NCBI GenBank assembly: GCA_964394085.1
Contig: CAYMWF010000026.1
Coordinates: 1-64,000, forward strand
Direction: 5' to 3'
From: CAYMWF01 sp964394085 [NCBI: uncultured Gemmatimonadota bacterium]
Lineage (GTDB): Bacteria; GCA-2686955; CAYMWF01
DNA length: 64,000 nucleotides
The number at the start of each line of letters is the position of its first letter. Within the stretch, counting starts at the first letter, position 1. The translations under genes were made by a program, and so were the position numbers. This document shows positions 25,631 through 34,632 of the stretch, piece by piece. The notes under the pieces were generated by a model. The model was not told the DNA's origin. It made no database searches and worked only from the letters and a program-made list of their open reading frames with translations.

Positions 25631-27528
25631 GTCGCCTATACGGCTACACCGGCAGGTATCTTCGCGTCGATCTCGACAGCGGCTCGATCACGACCGCGGA
25701 GCTCGACCCCGCCTTCGCCGCCTCCTGGCTCGGCGGCAACGGGTTCGGCGCCAGGATTCTCTGGGACGAAGTGGACGAATCCGTCGCTCCCGCCGATCCG
25801 TCGAACAGGTTCATCATCGCCACGGGCCCCCTGAGCGGCACCCTCTGGCCCTCCTCGGGGCGGGTGGAGTTCATCGCCAAGTCGCCCCTCACCGGCATCT
25901 ACGGCGACTGCAACGCGGGCGGCTTCTTCGGTCCGGAGCTGAAATTCGCGGGATACGACATGATCGTGGTGGAGGGCCGGTCGGCCCAGCCGGTGTATCT
26001 TAACATCAGGGACGGGGCGGCGGAGCTCAGGGACGCGTCGCCTCTCTGGGGACGCGACACTTTTGAGACCGAATCGGCCATACGGGACGAGCTCGGGGAT
26101 TTTGAAACTCAGGTGGCGTGCATCGGCCCGGCCGGTGAGAACGGGGTGGCTTTCGCGGCCGTCCAGGTGAGTTTCAACAGGACCGGCGCGAGGTCGGGCC
26201 TGGGCGCCGTAATGGGCGCAAAGAACCTGAAAGCGGTGGCGGTGCGGGGGACGGGACGCGTGGAGGTGGCGGAGCCGGATGCGTTTATGGATGCGTCATC
26301 CCGCGCCTACCACAAGATTCTGTCGAACGAATTCACTCCGGGCGAAAAACAGTACGGCACTCCGCAGCTCGTGAGCCTCATGAACGTGATCGGCCGCTTC
26401 CCCACCAACAACATGCAGCAGGGGCACTTCGACCGGGTCGAGAACATCTGCGCTGAACGCCTCGAAGAGCTGCATTTCGTCAAGCACCTGGCCTGCTTCA
26501 ACTGCCCGATAGGCTGCGACAAGCTCTACCGGGTCGACGGCGGCGAGTTCGCCGGCGAATGGACCACCAGCCTCGAGTACGAAACCCTCTCCAGCCTCGG
26601 ATCCAGGTGCGGAAACGACAACCTCGAATCGATCATCGCCATGGACCGGATCTGCAACGCCCTCGGCATGGACACCATCTCGGCCGGCGGCACCATCAGC
26701 TTCGCCATGGAGCTTTTCGAAAAAGGGATCATCACCGTCAAGGATACGGACGGCCTCGATCTCGCCTGGGGCGGCTACAAGTCGATAATCGAGCTACTCC
26801 GGCGGATCGCCCGCCGGGAAGGCTTCGGCGACCTGCTCGCCCGCGGCAGCCTGGAGGCGGCCCGCGCCATCGGCGACGCGGCTCTTCCCTACGTGATGCA
26901 CGTCAAGGGCCAGGAGATACCCGCCCAGGACGGACGGGCCCAGCAGTCGATGGGGCTCGCCCACGCCGTTTCGAGCCGGGGCGCCGATCACCTGAAAGGC
27001 TTCCCGACCATCGACGAAACCGGCTACCCATCCGAGGCCGTCAGGCGATACGGCAAGGAGTATCTGCCCGAAATCATCGACGGAACCGAGGCGACCCACA
27101 AACCGATGGTGGTCAAGGACGGCGAGGAGTTCTGCGCCGTGGTCGACTCCACCGGCATATGCAAGTTCGGCACCCTCTTCCCTCCCGCGATCTACTGGGA
27201 GGACGTGGCGGAAGGTATCCGCCTCGCCACCGGCTTCGATACCGACGTTGAGATCCTCAAACGCATCGGCGAACGGATAAACAACCTGCAGCGATGCTAC
27301 AACAACCGCCACGGCATCACCCGGGCGGACGACACCATCCCCCGGCGCCTGCTCGAGGAGCCCTCTCCATCCGGCAACGCGAAGGGGCACGTGGTCTACC
27401 TCGACAGGATGCTCGAAGAATACTACGAGCTCCGCGACTGGAACCGGGAAACCGGCAGGCCTTCGCCCGAAAAACTGAAAGAGCTCGATCTCGGATTCGT
27501 GCTCGAAAACCCGTTCTTCGCGAAATGA
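25627..27528 (+). CDS. Tungsten-dependent aldehyde ferredoxin oxidoreductase family protein
   Basis: 633 residues, standard for the family. The N-terminal domain (TGRYLRVDLDSGSITTAEL, then LGGNGFGARIL) binds the bis-pterin cofactor. The [4Fe-4S] ligands are Cys290, Cys293 and Cys297 (ACFNCPIGC) plus Cys512 (STGICKFG). GMDTISAGGTISF is the conserved second-domain cofactor loop. The enzyme oxidises aldehydes to acids, or the reverse, with ferredoxin-level electrons. Substrate cannot be fixed from sequence. Both flanking genes overlap it by four bases, so the three products are made together. Confidence 0.92.
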   Translation: MSRLYGYTGRYLRVDLDSGSITTAELDPAFAASWLGGNGFGARILWDEVDESVAPADPSNRFIIATGPLSGTLWPSSGRVEFIAKSPLTGIYGDCNAGGFFGPELKFAGYDMIVVEGRSAQPVYLNIRDGAAELRDASPLWGRDTFETESAIRDELGDFETQVACIGPAGENGVAFAAVQVSFNRTGARSGLGAVMGAKNLKAVAVRGTGRVEVAEPDAFMDASSRAYHKILSNEFTPGEKQYGTPQLVSLMNVIGRFPTNNMQQGHFDRVENICAERLEELHFVKHLACFNCPIGCDKLYRVDGGEFAGEWTTSLEYETLSSLGSRCGNDNLESIIAMDRICNALGMDTISAGGTISFAMELFEKGIITVKDTDGLDLAWGGYKSIIELLRRIARREGFGDLLARGSLEAARAIGDAALPYVMHVKGQEIPAQDGRAQQSMGLAHAVSSRGADHLKGFPTIDETGYPSEAVRRYGKEYLPEIIDGTEATHKPMVVKDGEEFCAVVDSTGICKFGTLFPPAIYWEDVAEGIRLATGFDTDVEILKRIGERINNLQRCYNNRHGITRADDTIPRRLLEEPSPSGNAKGHVVYLDRMLEEYYELRDWNRETGRPSPEKLKELDLGFVLENPFFAK

Positions 27529-28940
27529 ACAGAAGGTATCTCATTATAGGCGCCAGCGCCGCCGGCGTCGCGGCCGCGGAATCGATCCGGCGCGAGGATC
27601 CGCACGGAGCGATAACCGTATGCACCGAGGAGCCCTGGGAGCCTTACTCCCGGATACTCACGACCCACCTGATCGGCGGCCTGGTCGACCGGGACGGCAT
27701 GCGCTTCAGGCCGGAAGGATGGGCGGCTGAGTACGGCGTCGACTTCAGGGCCGGGTGCCGTGTCGCTTTCGTGGACCCGGTCGCCGGCGTCGCGATGTCA
27801 TCCGCAGGGGAGACGCTCGAGTTCGACAGGCTTCTCGTCGCATCCGGAGCGTCGGCCAAGAAGCCGCGGATTCCGGGCGCTTCGCTCCCCGGCGTATTCG
27901 TGGTGAGGGAGCTATCCGACGCCGAAGGCATCATCGAGCGGCTCGACCGGCTCGAAGACGATTCAAAAAGCAAGGAGAAGAGCGAAGGCGGTAAAGAGGA
28001 TAAAACGGACGGGAGCACAGAGACGCAGACGGACGAAGGCTCCGCACCCGCAGGGAAAAGGAAAAGAGAGTCGAAGCGCCCCGGGGTGGTTTTTTCGGGC
28101 GGAGGCCTGGTAACCTGCAAAACCGCCGACGCTCTCCTCCGCCGCGATGTCGATATCACCATAGTGATCTCTTCGAAGAGGCTTCTCAGCCAGATGCTCG
28201 ACGCCGAAGGCGCCGCCATCGTCGAAAAAAGGGCCCGGGATCTCGGCGTCGATATTATCTTCGACGCTGCGATCACCCGCGTCAACGGCGAGAGCCGGGT
28301 CGAATCGGTGGACCTCGACAACGGTGTAAATATCCCCTGCGGTCTTCTCATCGCCGGCAAAGGCGTGAACGCAAGGATGGAGTTTCTCGAGGGAACGGGC
28401 GTCGAAACCGAATACGGCGTCATCGTGGACGACTTCCTGGAAACCTCGGTTTCCGGGATCTTCGCGGCCGGCGACGCCGCCCAGGTCTACGATGCGCTCA
28501 GGGGAGAAACGTGGACCAACGCCGTCTGGCCCCTGGCCGTGGAACAGGGGAGGGTCGCGGGCATGAACATGGTGCGGGGCCGGGTCGAAAAATACGACGG
28601 CTCGGTGAGCGTCAACACCGGGGATTTTTTCGGCATCCCCGCGGTATCGGTCGGCCTCTGCGACGACCGCCCGCCGGATGTTTCGAAAAAACAGGTGTTC
28701 GACAGGCCGCCCGGCGTGTACCGCGTCTTCTATGTCAGGGATAACAGGCTGATCGGCTACCAGTGCGTCGGCAGCGTGGAGGGCGCCGGCTTTTTCTACC
28801 ATTTGATCCGGTCCGGAGCTTCCGTAAACGACCGCTTCCTCGCCGAAGCCACCGTCAGGCGCCTTAGGGGCGCCGCTCGGCTCCGTTATCCCGAAGCGCT
28901 CTCCGACTTTCCGGGGCGCCGCCCGTCCGCAGGAAAATGA
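27525..28940 (+). CDS. FAD-dependent NAD(P)-linked reductase of the AOR module (AorC-like)
   Basis: 471 residues starting at the ATGA overlap with the AOR gene. The first dinucleotide fold is LIIGASAAGVAAAES (7-20). A second NAD-type fold comes near residue 186 (GVVFSGGGLVTC), and the FAD-closing motif is GIFAAGDAAQVYD. Class I pyridine-nucleotide-disulfide reductase family without the redox CxxxxC pair. It should pass electrons between the polyferredoxin and NAD(P). Odd feature: a charged, low-complexity insert of about 40 residues (145-185, rich in Lys, Glu, Ser, Asp) lies exactly between the two nucleotide folds. Confidence 0.85.
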   Translation: MNRRYLIIGASAAGVAAAESIRREDPHGAITVCTEEPWEPYSRILTTHLIGGLVDRDGMRFRPEGWAAEYGVDFRAGCRVAFVDPVAGVAMSSAGETLEFDRLLVASGASAKKPRIPGASLPGVFVVRELSDAEGIIERLDRLEDDSKSKEKSEGGKEDKTDGSTETQTDEGSAPAGKRKRESKRPGVVFSGGGLVTCKTADALLRRDVDITIVISSKRLLSQMLDAEGAAIVEKRARDLGVDIIFDAAITRVNGESRVESVDLDNGVNIPCGLLIAGKGVNARMEFLEGTGVETEYGVIVDDFLETSVSGIFAAGDAAQVYDALRGETWTNAVWPLAVEQGRVAGMNMVRGRVEKYDGSVSVNTGDFFGIPAVSVGLCDDRPPDVSKKQVFDRPPGVYRVFYVRDNRLIGYQCVGSVEGAGFFYHLIRSGASVNDRFLAEATVRRLRGAARLRYPEALSDFPGRRPSAGK

Positions 28941-29008
28941 CGCGGCCATGACGCGGCAGCGGCAATCAATGTGATAGAACCGTATTTCGTCCAGGGGGGA
29001 GAAATAAA

Positions 29009-30247
29009 ATGGACATGCTGGTTAAAAACGCGAGACTTCGCAACACGGAAGGTCTTCGTGATATCGAAGTCGACAACGGAGTCATCACGGCCATCGAAGA
29101 AAAGTCGGGGAAAATCGCGGACAGAATAATCGACGCGAACGGACGGCTCGTCTCCCCCACCTTCATCGACCCGCACGTTCACCTCGACAAGGCGCTGATC
29201 AGCGAAGTGGTCAGGCCCAACGTAACGGGCACCCTCACCGAGGCGATCGAGATAATCTGGGAAAAGAAACGGAACTACTCGGTCGACGACATCAGGGAGA
29301 GGGCCGTGCGGGTAGCGGAATGGGCCGCGTCGAACGGCACCACGATCCTCCGTTCCCACGTGGACGTCGACACCATCGGCGGCCTCACCCCTCTCGAAGG
29401 CGTTCTCGCCGCCCGGGAAGAAACCCTCGACATCGTAGACATCCAGATCGTGGCCTTCCCGCAGGAGGGCATCCTGCAGGACGCCGGAACCGAAGAGATG
29501 ATGAGGATCGCCATGAAGGCCGGGGCCGACGTGGTGGGCGGAATGCCCTACAACGAACTCGTTCCCGAGGACGGCCGCCGGCATATAGACATCTGTTTCG
29601 AAATCGCCCGCGAGTTCGACGCCGACATCGACATGCACGTGGACGAGACGGACGACCCTTCCGCCCGGACCCTCGAATACCTGGCCGCGAAAACGATCCG
29701 CGAAGGATACCAGGGGAGGGTCACGGCGGGCCACACCTGCGCCCTGGCCGCTTACGGCGACAGCTACGCCGTGAAGGTCATCGGCCTGGTCAAGGAAGCC
29801 GGCATCAACATGATAACCAATCCCGCCACGAACCTGATGCTCCAGGGACGCCTCGACAAGCAGCCGAAAAGGCGCGGCATAACGCGCGTCAAAGAGCTCA
29901 TGGATGCCGGGGTCAACGTCTGCTACGGCCAGGACTGTCTGAAGGATACTTTTTATCCGACCTTCGGCAGGGCCGACCTGCTCGAAGTAGGCCTGATAAC
30001 GGCCCACGCAGCCCAGCTCAGCATGCCCGGCGAGATCGAGCGGCTCTTCGATATGCCCACGGTCAACGCCGCGAGGCTTCTCCGCTTGAAGGATTACGGG
30101 ATCGAACCGGGCGCCGCCGCCAGCTTCACCATCATCGACGCCGAAACGGTCCAGGAAGCTTTCAGGACCCAGCCCGACCGAATCGTCATCCGCAACGGCC
30201 GCGTCATCGCTGAAACCGTCACCGCCCGGAAGCTCTTCAGAGACTGA
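29009..30247 (+). CDS. Cytosine-deaminase-type amidohydrolase
   Basis: 412 residues, the normal length. The metal site is DPHVHLD (His56, His58), with further ligands in MHVDETDD and AGHTCALA and the catalytic Asp in GQDCLKD. This pattern is that of CodA/N-isopropylammelide-type amidohydrolases that deaminate cyclic amidines or hydrolyse cyclic amides. GGGGAGAAAT-type spacing precedes the ATG. It is 68 bases downstream of the AOR module on the same strand, so co-transcription is possible, but the pathway is unknown. Confidence 0.85.
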   Translation: MDMLVKNARLRNTEGLRDIEVDNGVITAIEEKSGKIADRIIDANGRLVSPTFIDPHVHLDKALISEVVRPNVTGTLTEAIEIIWEKKRNYSVDDIRERAVRVAEWAASNGTTILRSHVDVDTIGGLTPLEGVLAAREETLDIVDIQIVAFPQEGILQDAGTEEMMRIAMKAGADVVGGMPYNELVPEDGRRHIDICFEIAREFDADIDMHVDETDDPSARTLEYLAAKTIREGYQGRVTAGHTCALAAYGDSYAVKVIGLVKEAGINMITNPATNLMLQGRLDKQPKRRGITRVKELMDAGVNVCYGQDCLKDTFYPTFGRADLLEVGLITAHAAQLSMPGEIERLFDMPTVNAARLLRLKDYGIEPGAAASFTIIDAETVQEAFRTQPDRIVIRNGRVIAETVTARKLFRD

Positions 30248-30446
30248 TCAGAACGCCGCGACACCGCGGGAACAATCGACTCTCCGATTTATCGATTCCC
30301 GGTAACCATCCGACCCGGATTGCTACCGGCCAGCAAACCACCGATAGAAATCGCCCGGAGATTGTTCCGCGGGGCGACTGAAATTCTCAATAATATCAGA
30401 AGTTGCTTATCAGAATAACTCGACGCCTCATCCGTGAAGCTGATCG

Positions 30447-31844
30447 TTATCTTCGCGGCCGGCGCTCGAGCCGCGGTTCGAGCAGTTTCAGTTCGGCCCT
30501 GTGGGTTTCGTTGGGGCCGAGCCTGAAGTAGATCCAGGCCGTATCATCCAGGAATACGATTTCGGGCCCGTCGTACCCGAAGCCGGAACCGGTGCGGGGG
30601 AGAACCGGGTTGGCCGAATATTTCCGCCAGTTCAGCAGGTCGTTCGAACGGGCCATCCCGGTGCTCCAGCTCGCCGAAGAGAAGGGCCATGCGGTGCTCC
30701 CCTCGTATGCCATGTAGTACACGCCGTCCTGCTTCACAATCGACCTCCAGCCCGCGGTTCCCTCCTCCCACGATCCGGCCGGACCCGCCGGAATTATCGG
30801 ATTTCTCCAGTACTTGTTCATGTTCAGGAGATCGGTCCCGGTAGCGACTCCGATCTGGACCCGGTTTCCGTCGAATCCGTGATAGAAGAGATACCACAGA
30901 TCCCCCTCTTTCCAGAGAGAAGGGGTGCCGATGTTGACACTCTCCCAGCCTCCGCCGTGCACAAGGATCGGGTTGTCGGGGTGCTTGACGAAGCTGACGC
31001 CGTCGGTGGATGTCGCCAGGCCGATATCCCCGGGGCTGCCGTTGGCCCCCTCGTAAACGAGGAAGAAGACTCCGTCATCCAGCCAGATGCCCGGAAAGCT
31101 TGCGAGCCTGTGATCCCACCACGGCGACTGCCCCTGGCTGACGGCAACCTTGTCCTCTTTGATGTAGGCGACATCGAACCAGTACGTCCTGAACTCGAGC
31201 ATGTGCCCCGCCGCCGACGTGAAGTCGATGTTGAAAACCTGGTATTCGAAAACACCTTCGAACTCCCTCCGCCTGACCGTCCTTTCGGCCAGCACCGCGC
31301 CCGAAGTGGCGTCATAAACATCGAGATTCACTACGGGCAGGTCGTCCGCGCTGTTGTTATCGATCATCAGAACGAATGACGCGGTATTATCGCCCCGCGG
31401 GATCCCCGTGGTATAGGGCCCGTAGCAGAGGTAACCGGCGTCGTCGTCTCCCGTGACGGCCGACCAGCCGTCGCCGTCCAGCCTGCCGATGGCGTGGGAG
31501 AGGTCGGTTTCAGCCTCGAAAACCCATTGCCACGCGCCGCCGATATCGAGAACGATGCCCCTGTCCTCGAACTCGAGCCCGTCGGTCGAAACCGCAAGTC
31601 CCACCGTCGACTTCCATTCGCCGGCCGCCCGGTAATTGTTGATGTAGTAGGCCCACAGCTCATCGCCCATCCGGAGAGTCGAGATGAAATGCATGGCGAA
31701 ATCGGCGCCGGGAGGCGGATTCTCGTCATCCACCCTGAACACCGCCCTGCCGGTGAAAAGATCCGAAAACCTGGCCGGCTCCGGCGAAACGGGCGACACC
31801 GTCAACACCAGAAGCAGGACGCAGAAAATAGTTTTCGCAAACAT
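30447..31844 (-). CDS. Secreted GH43/GH130-like five-bladed beta-propeller protein
   Basis: 465 residues with a signal peptide (about 1-21, ending VSPEP). Blades show the GH43/GH32/GH130-superfamily strand patterns: AYYINNYRA, STDGLEFEDRG, PGIWLDDGVFFLVYEGA, LATSTDGVSFVKHPDNPIL, GTPSLWKEGDLWYLFYHGF and DGPEIVFLDDTAWIYF. About residues 130-225 are an inserted beta-sandwich that could bind carbohydrate. The canonical three acidic residues of GH43 cannot be assigned with confidence, so it could be a glycosidase or a non-catalytic binding protein. It is monocistronic. Palindrome 32072-32089 lies 227 bases upstream. Confidence 0.7.
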   Translation of the reverse strand: MFAKTIFCVLLLVLTVSPVSPEPARFSDLFTGRAVFRVDDENPPPGADFAMHFISTLRMGDELWAYYINNYRAAGEWKSTVGLAVSTDGLEFEDRGIVLDIGGAWQWVFEAETDLSHAIGRLDGDGWSAVTGDDDAGYLCYGPYTTGIPRGDNTASFVLMIDNNSADDLPVVNLDVYDATSGAVLAERTVRRREFEGVFEYQVFNIDFTSAAGHMLEFRTYWFDVAYIKEDKVAVSQGQSPWWDHRLASFPGIWLDDGVFFLVYEGANGSPGDIGLATSTDGVSFVKHPDNPILVHGGGWESVNIGTPSLWKEGDLWYLFYHGFDGNRVQIGVATGTDLLNMNKYWRNPIIPAGPAGSWEEGTAGWRSIVKQDGVYYMAYEGSTAWPFSSASWSTGMARSNDLLNWRKYSANPVLPRTGSGFGYDGPEIVFLDDTAWIYFRLGPNETHRAELKLLEPRLERRPRR

Positions 31845-32320
31845 TCAAACCTCTTTCGACAACCATGTACATTGTAATCCTCGACCGCACCGGATACAAG
31901 CAGGAGGGGATCCCGAATCCGGCTCAGACAGCAGGGAAGCTCCGGAGCCGACTGCAGCCGCATGGAATCACCGATCCGGATCAGGCAGCAGGGAAGTCCC
32001 GGAGCGTCGCCTTCCGCGGGTTCTTTCCCGACCGTAACTTCATTATTTCATTGCCGTTACAAAACGGCGTTTTTCTCCACGTGGAGAAAGTTCAACTTTT
32101 GAACAGTTCGGGAAATGATGGTTATGGGATCGCGCTCCGTTGTTTGCGGTTGTCCTTTACATTTCTGCCGGCACCATCGGATTTTCACGGATGCTGGCTC
32201 TATCTTCCAGGGAGTTTTCTGCCGGTGCCGCGGTCGAACCGGCTGCGAAATGGTAAAACCGGCCCGCTCAGCCGGTCCCCAGTCGTCGCTCCAGACTTCC
32301 GGCATCGTTTATTGTTCTAA
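31845..32320. other. Intergenic region with imperfect direct repeats and an inverted repeat
   Basis: Two imperfect copies of a roughly 38-base unit lie at about 31912-31950 and 31971-32009 (both contain CAGCAGGGAAG). GTTCAA-CTT-TTGAAC (32090-32104) directly follows the palindrome at 32072. No frame here looks coding. Confidence 0.45.
32072..32089. promoter_or_regulatory. 18-bp perfect palindrome TTTCTCCACGTGGAGAAA
   Basis: It has the same length and the same CACGTG centre as the palindromes at 13012 and 33388, with different outer bases. It lies 227 bases upstream of the secreted propeller gene starting at 31844. Confidence 0.45.
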
Positions 32321-32400
32321 CCGGACGCGAGCCTTCCGGTATTTTTCTAGCCGGACGCGACCCTTCCGGTATTTTTCTAGCCGGACGCGAGCCTTCCGGC
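32321..32400. repeat. 30-bp tandem repeat over the end of the TerC gene
   Basis: 2.7 copies of a 30-bp unit start at 32321, 32351 and 32381. Each contains CCGGACGCGAGCCTTCCGG (one copy differs by one base), which can fold, followed by TATTTTTCTAG. The TerC stop codon (32377-32379) is in the array, so the repeat encodes the last residues. On the plus strand each unit resembles a small hairpin plus T-run. Confidence 0.75.
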
Positions 32401-33102
32401 CGCTGCCTTCTTCCTGTTGCGCTCGTATCTCATCTGGAGGATGTCCACCATGAGGGCGAACCCCATCGGCAGGTAGATGTAGGCCTTGGGGACGTGCTTG
32501 TGCAATCCTTCCATGAAGATGGTGACGCCGATGGTGATGAGGAAGGAGAGCGCGAGAATCTTGAGCGACGGGTGGCGAAGGATGAAGTCGCCGATCTGCC
32601 CCGCGAACATAAGGATCACGGCGAAGGATACGAGCACGGCGGATACGATTATCCATACCATGTCGGTCAGGCCGACCGCGGTAATCACCGAGTCGATGGA
32701 AAAGACTATGTCGAGAAGAACGATGGAGGTGATTACGGATGTGAAACTTTTCGTTCCGTCTCCGCCGTTCTCCGCGGCTTCGACCGCCTCGTCCTTCAGC
32801 TCCACGGTGTTGTGAATCTCTTTCACCGCCTTCCACAGGAGGAACAGCCCGCCGGAAATGAGAATCATGTCTCTCACGGAGAGGTTCCAGAAGATCGGCT
32901 CCTTGAGATTCGCCAGGGCGAGCACCACCACGAGCATGACGATCCGGGCGACCAGCGCGAGACCCAGCCCGACGAACCTGGCGGTTTTCCGCCTCTGTGC
33001 CGGCAGTCTCTCCACGAAAATCGCGATCACCAGAACATTATCGACACCCAGGACCAGTTCCAGGCCTATCAGCAGGGCTAAAAGAGCTACAGCATCGGTC
33101 AT
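32377..33102 (-). CDS. TerC-family integral membrane protein
   Basis: 241 residues from the ATG at 33102 (GGAGG seven bases upstream); the TTG two codons earlier is less likely. Seven or so hydrophobic helices carry the TerC signatures LELVLGVDNVLVIAI and LLDIVFSIDSVITAVG, both with the conserved acidic residues in the membrane. TerC proteins are tied to tellurium resistance and more generally to metal (manganese) export or metal loading of exported proteins. The C-terminal tail (ERNRKKAAAGRLASG) is partly encoded by the 30-bp repeat. Confidence 0.92.
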   Translation of the reverse strand: MTDAVALLALLIGLELVLGVDNVLVIAIFVERLPAQRRKTARFVGLGLALVARIVMLVVVLALANLKEPIFWNLSVRDMILISGGLFLLWKAVKEIHNTVELKDEAVEAAENGGDGTKSFTSVITSIVLLDIVFSIDSVITAVGLTDMVWIIVSAVLVSFAVILMFAGQIGDFILRHPSLKILALSFLITIGVTIFMEGLHKHVPKAYIYLPMGFALMVDILQMRYERNRKKAAAGRLASG

Positions 33103-33608
33103 ATTCAATCCTCCACCGCCTGCGGCCCGAACCGTCCGGCCGCCTCGCGGCTCACCTTACTCACCCCCCCGGGGAGTTTCTCCCCGGACGCGAATGCATC
33201 CACACCGCCCTAAATAAAACGAAAACGACAGATCGAAACTACCGACCGGCCACGCCCCGATCAAGATGTTTGTCGAGCGAAGTCTTCACTTTTTCTACTT
33301 TCGTAAGAAGGAGATTTTTGGCTTATCGATATTACATTCTCATATTTCAGTTGCGAGATCGCATCTCTCTCATGACGACCCGGAATTTTTTGTCACGTGA
33401 CAAAAGCCGGCCCGTCACTTCCGCTCGAACTCACGATGGCACATTACTCATTGATTTGGGATATTTGAGCGCCGGTGGGGCTGGAATTTCCTGCCCGGAA
33501 ACGCAAAGTAATTATTTTTCGTAATAAACGGCGGTTTTGCGGTACAATATAAGTAAGAAGGCACGGAACCGGCGGCCGGTAAAGCTCCCTGCTGAAAGGA
33601 GACACGGT
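33103..33608. other. Intergenic region between divergent terC and a lipoprotein gene
   Basis: About 500 bases without a convincing gene. The palindrome at 33388-33405 is listed separately. TACAAT and TATAAG at about 33542-33552 could serve as a -10 for the lipoprotein, but no clear -35 is present. Confidence 0.4.
33388..33405. promoter_or_regulatory. 18-bp perfect palindrome TTTTGTCACGTGACAAAA (copy 2)
   Basis: Identical to 13012-13029. It lies 203 bases upstream of the lipoprotein gene start at 33609, almost the same distance as copy 1 has from its downstream gene. Confidence 0.5.
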
Positions 33609-34175
33609 ATGTTACGCAGATGGTTATTAATTGTTGCTGTTTTCTCACTGGCGGCGGCTGGATGCGATCGGGCACCGGTTTCGCCCGGAGAGGCGGGTGA
33701 TTTTCTGGATTTTTCGATGGAGGTCAACTCCACTCTGAGGATGGAAGCCGTGGACAGAGACAGGATGCTCGTTCCCTCGGGCGGAGAGGGCATGGACGGC
33801 GTGGAGATATATGATTGCTGGCTCGCCGACGGCGGCGGATGGGTCTGGTACACGCCCGAAGAATACGAGTTCAACAGCGGGGATACGATCGAAACGGTAG
33901 TATTCTTCACTCACGACGAGATCTGTAACATAAAGAGGACCGACGCATTTTATAAATGCGGAGAAACGAACTGGCGCAATTTCCTCATGACGAACGTTCT
34001 GGATTTCGGGACGATGGTTCCTCCTCCCCCCGGATACGGGTGGATAACGGGAATCGGCTACATCGCGCCTTCTTTCAGCGACACCTTCTGCCTGGGCTGG
34101 ACGTCGAAAGTCGACTGCAACGATTCCTGGGATTTCTGCTTCTGGCCGCCTGTAGAATTCTATATTTACCCGTGA
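33609..34175 (+). CDS. Small lipoprotein of unknown function
   Basis: 188 residues. AAAGGAG precedes the ATG by seven bases. The signal peptide ends in LAAAGC (lipidated Cys19). The mature part is acidic and aromatic with several Cys (IYDCW, EICNI, FYKCG, FCLGW, DCNDSWDFCFW), which suggests disulfides in a beta-rich fold. I do not recognise a family. It stands alone, between divergent terC and the repeat arrays. Confidence 0.7.
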   Translation: MLRRWLLIVAVFSLAAAGCDRAPVSPGEAGDFLDFSMEVNSTLRMEAVDRDRMLVPSGGEGMDGVEIYDCWLADGGGWVWYTPEEYEFNSGDTIETVVFFTHDEICNIKRTDAFYKCGETNWRNFLMTNVLDFGTMVPPPPGYGWITGIGYIAPSFSDTFCLGWTSKVDCNDSWDFCFWPPVEFYIYP

Positions 34176-34193
34176 TGAAACACTGGGAGAAAG

Positions 34194-34319
34194 GGAATCG
34201 CCGGGGAAGAAAGGAATCACCAGGAAGAAAGGAATCGCCGGGAAGAAAGGAATCACCAGGAAGAAAGGAATCGCCGGGAAGAAAGGAATCACCGGGATAA
34301 CAGGAATCGCCCGGGGAGG
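34194..34319. repeat. 18-bp tandem repeat array
   Basis: About seven units of GGAATCGCCGGGAAGAAA, in which odd and even units differ at two positions (GGAATCACCAGGAAGAAA), giving a 36-bp higher-order period. It begins 18 bases after the lipoprotein stop. Confidence 0.85.
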
Positions 34320-34380
34320 ATGATCCTCCGGGCGCGGCTGTGTCGAGGGCCTGTTGAAAAAGCTGCTCCGAACGAAATCG

Positions 34381-34563
34381 CCCCTCCGAACTCCCGGCGA
34401 TCGAAACCGATGCTCGAACTCGCGACGATCAGAGTCGCCCCTCCGAGCTCCCGGCGATCGAAACCGATGCTCGAACTCGCGACGATCAGAGTCGCCCCTC
34501 CGAGCTCCCGGCGATCGAAACCGATGCTCGAACTCGCGACGATCAGAGTCGCCCCTCCGAACT
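34381..34563. repeat. 57-bp tandem repeat array
   Basis: Three almost identical 57-bp units (34381-34437, 34438-34494, 34495-34551) plus a 12-base partial copy. The length is a multiple of three, so all frames stay open and encode a repeated 19-residue unit, but there is no ribosome binding site and the region lies between converging genes. I read it as a non-coding minisatellite. Confidence 0.85.
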
Positions 34564-34593
34564 CTTACAGACTGGAACTCGAATAGAACGGGC

Positions 34594-34630
34594 GTAAATA
34601 AACAGGGGCGGACCCGAAGGCCCGCCCGGT
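34594..34630 (-). terminator. Terminator of the ABC-2 exporter genes
   Basis: On the minus strand GGGCGGGCC and GGTCCGCCC pair (one G-U) around a TTCG tetraloop, followed by CTGTTTATTT. It lies immediately after the permease stop. Confidence 0.75.
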
Positions 34631-34632
34631 GT

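Noticed and set aside
28886-30007. 373-codon minus-strand frame
   Set aside because: Antisense to the amidohydrolase gene; composition typical of high-GC shadow frames.
34320-34586. Repeat-encoded 88-residue ORF
   Set aside because: Stays open only because the 57-bp repeat is a multiple of three; no start signal.
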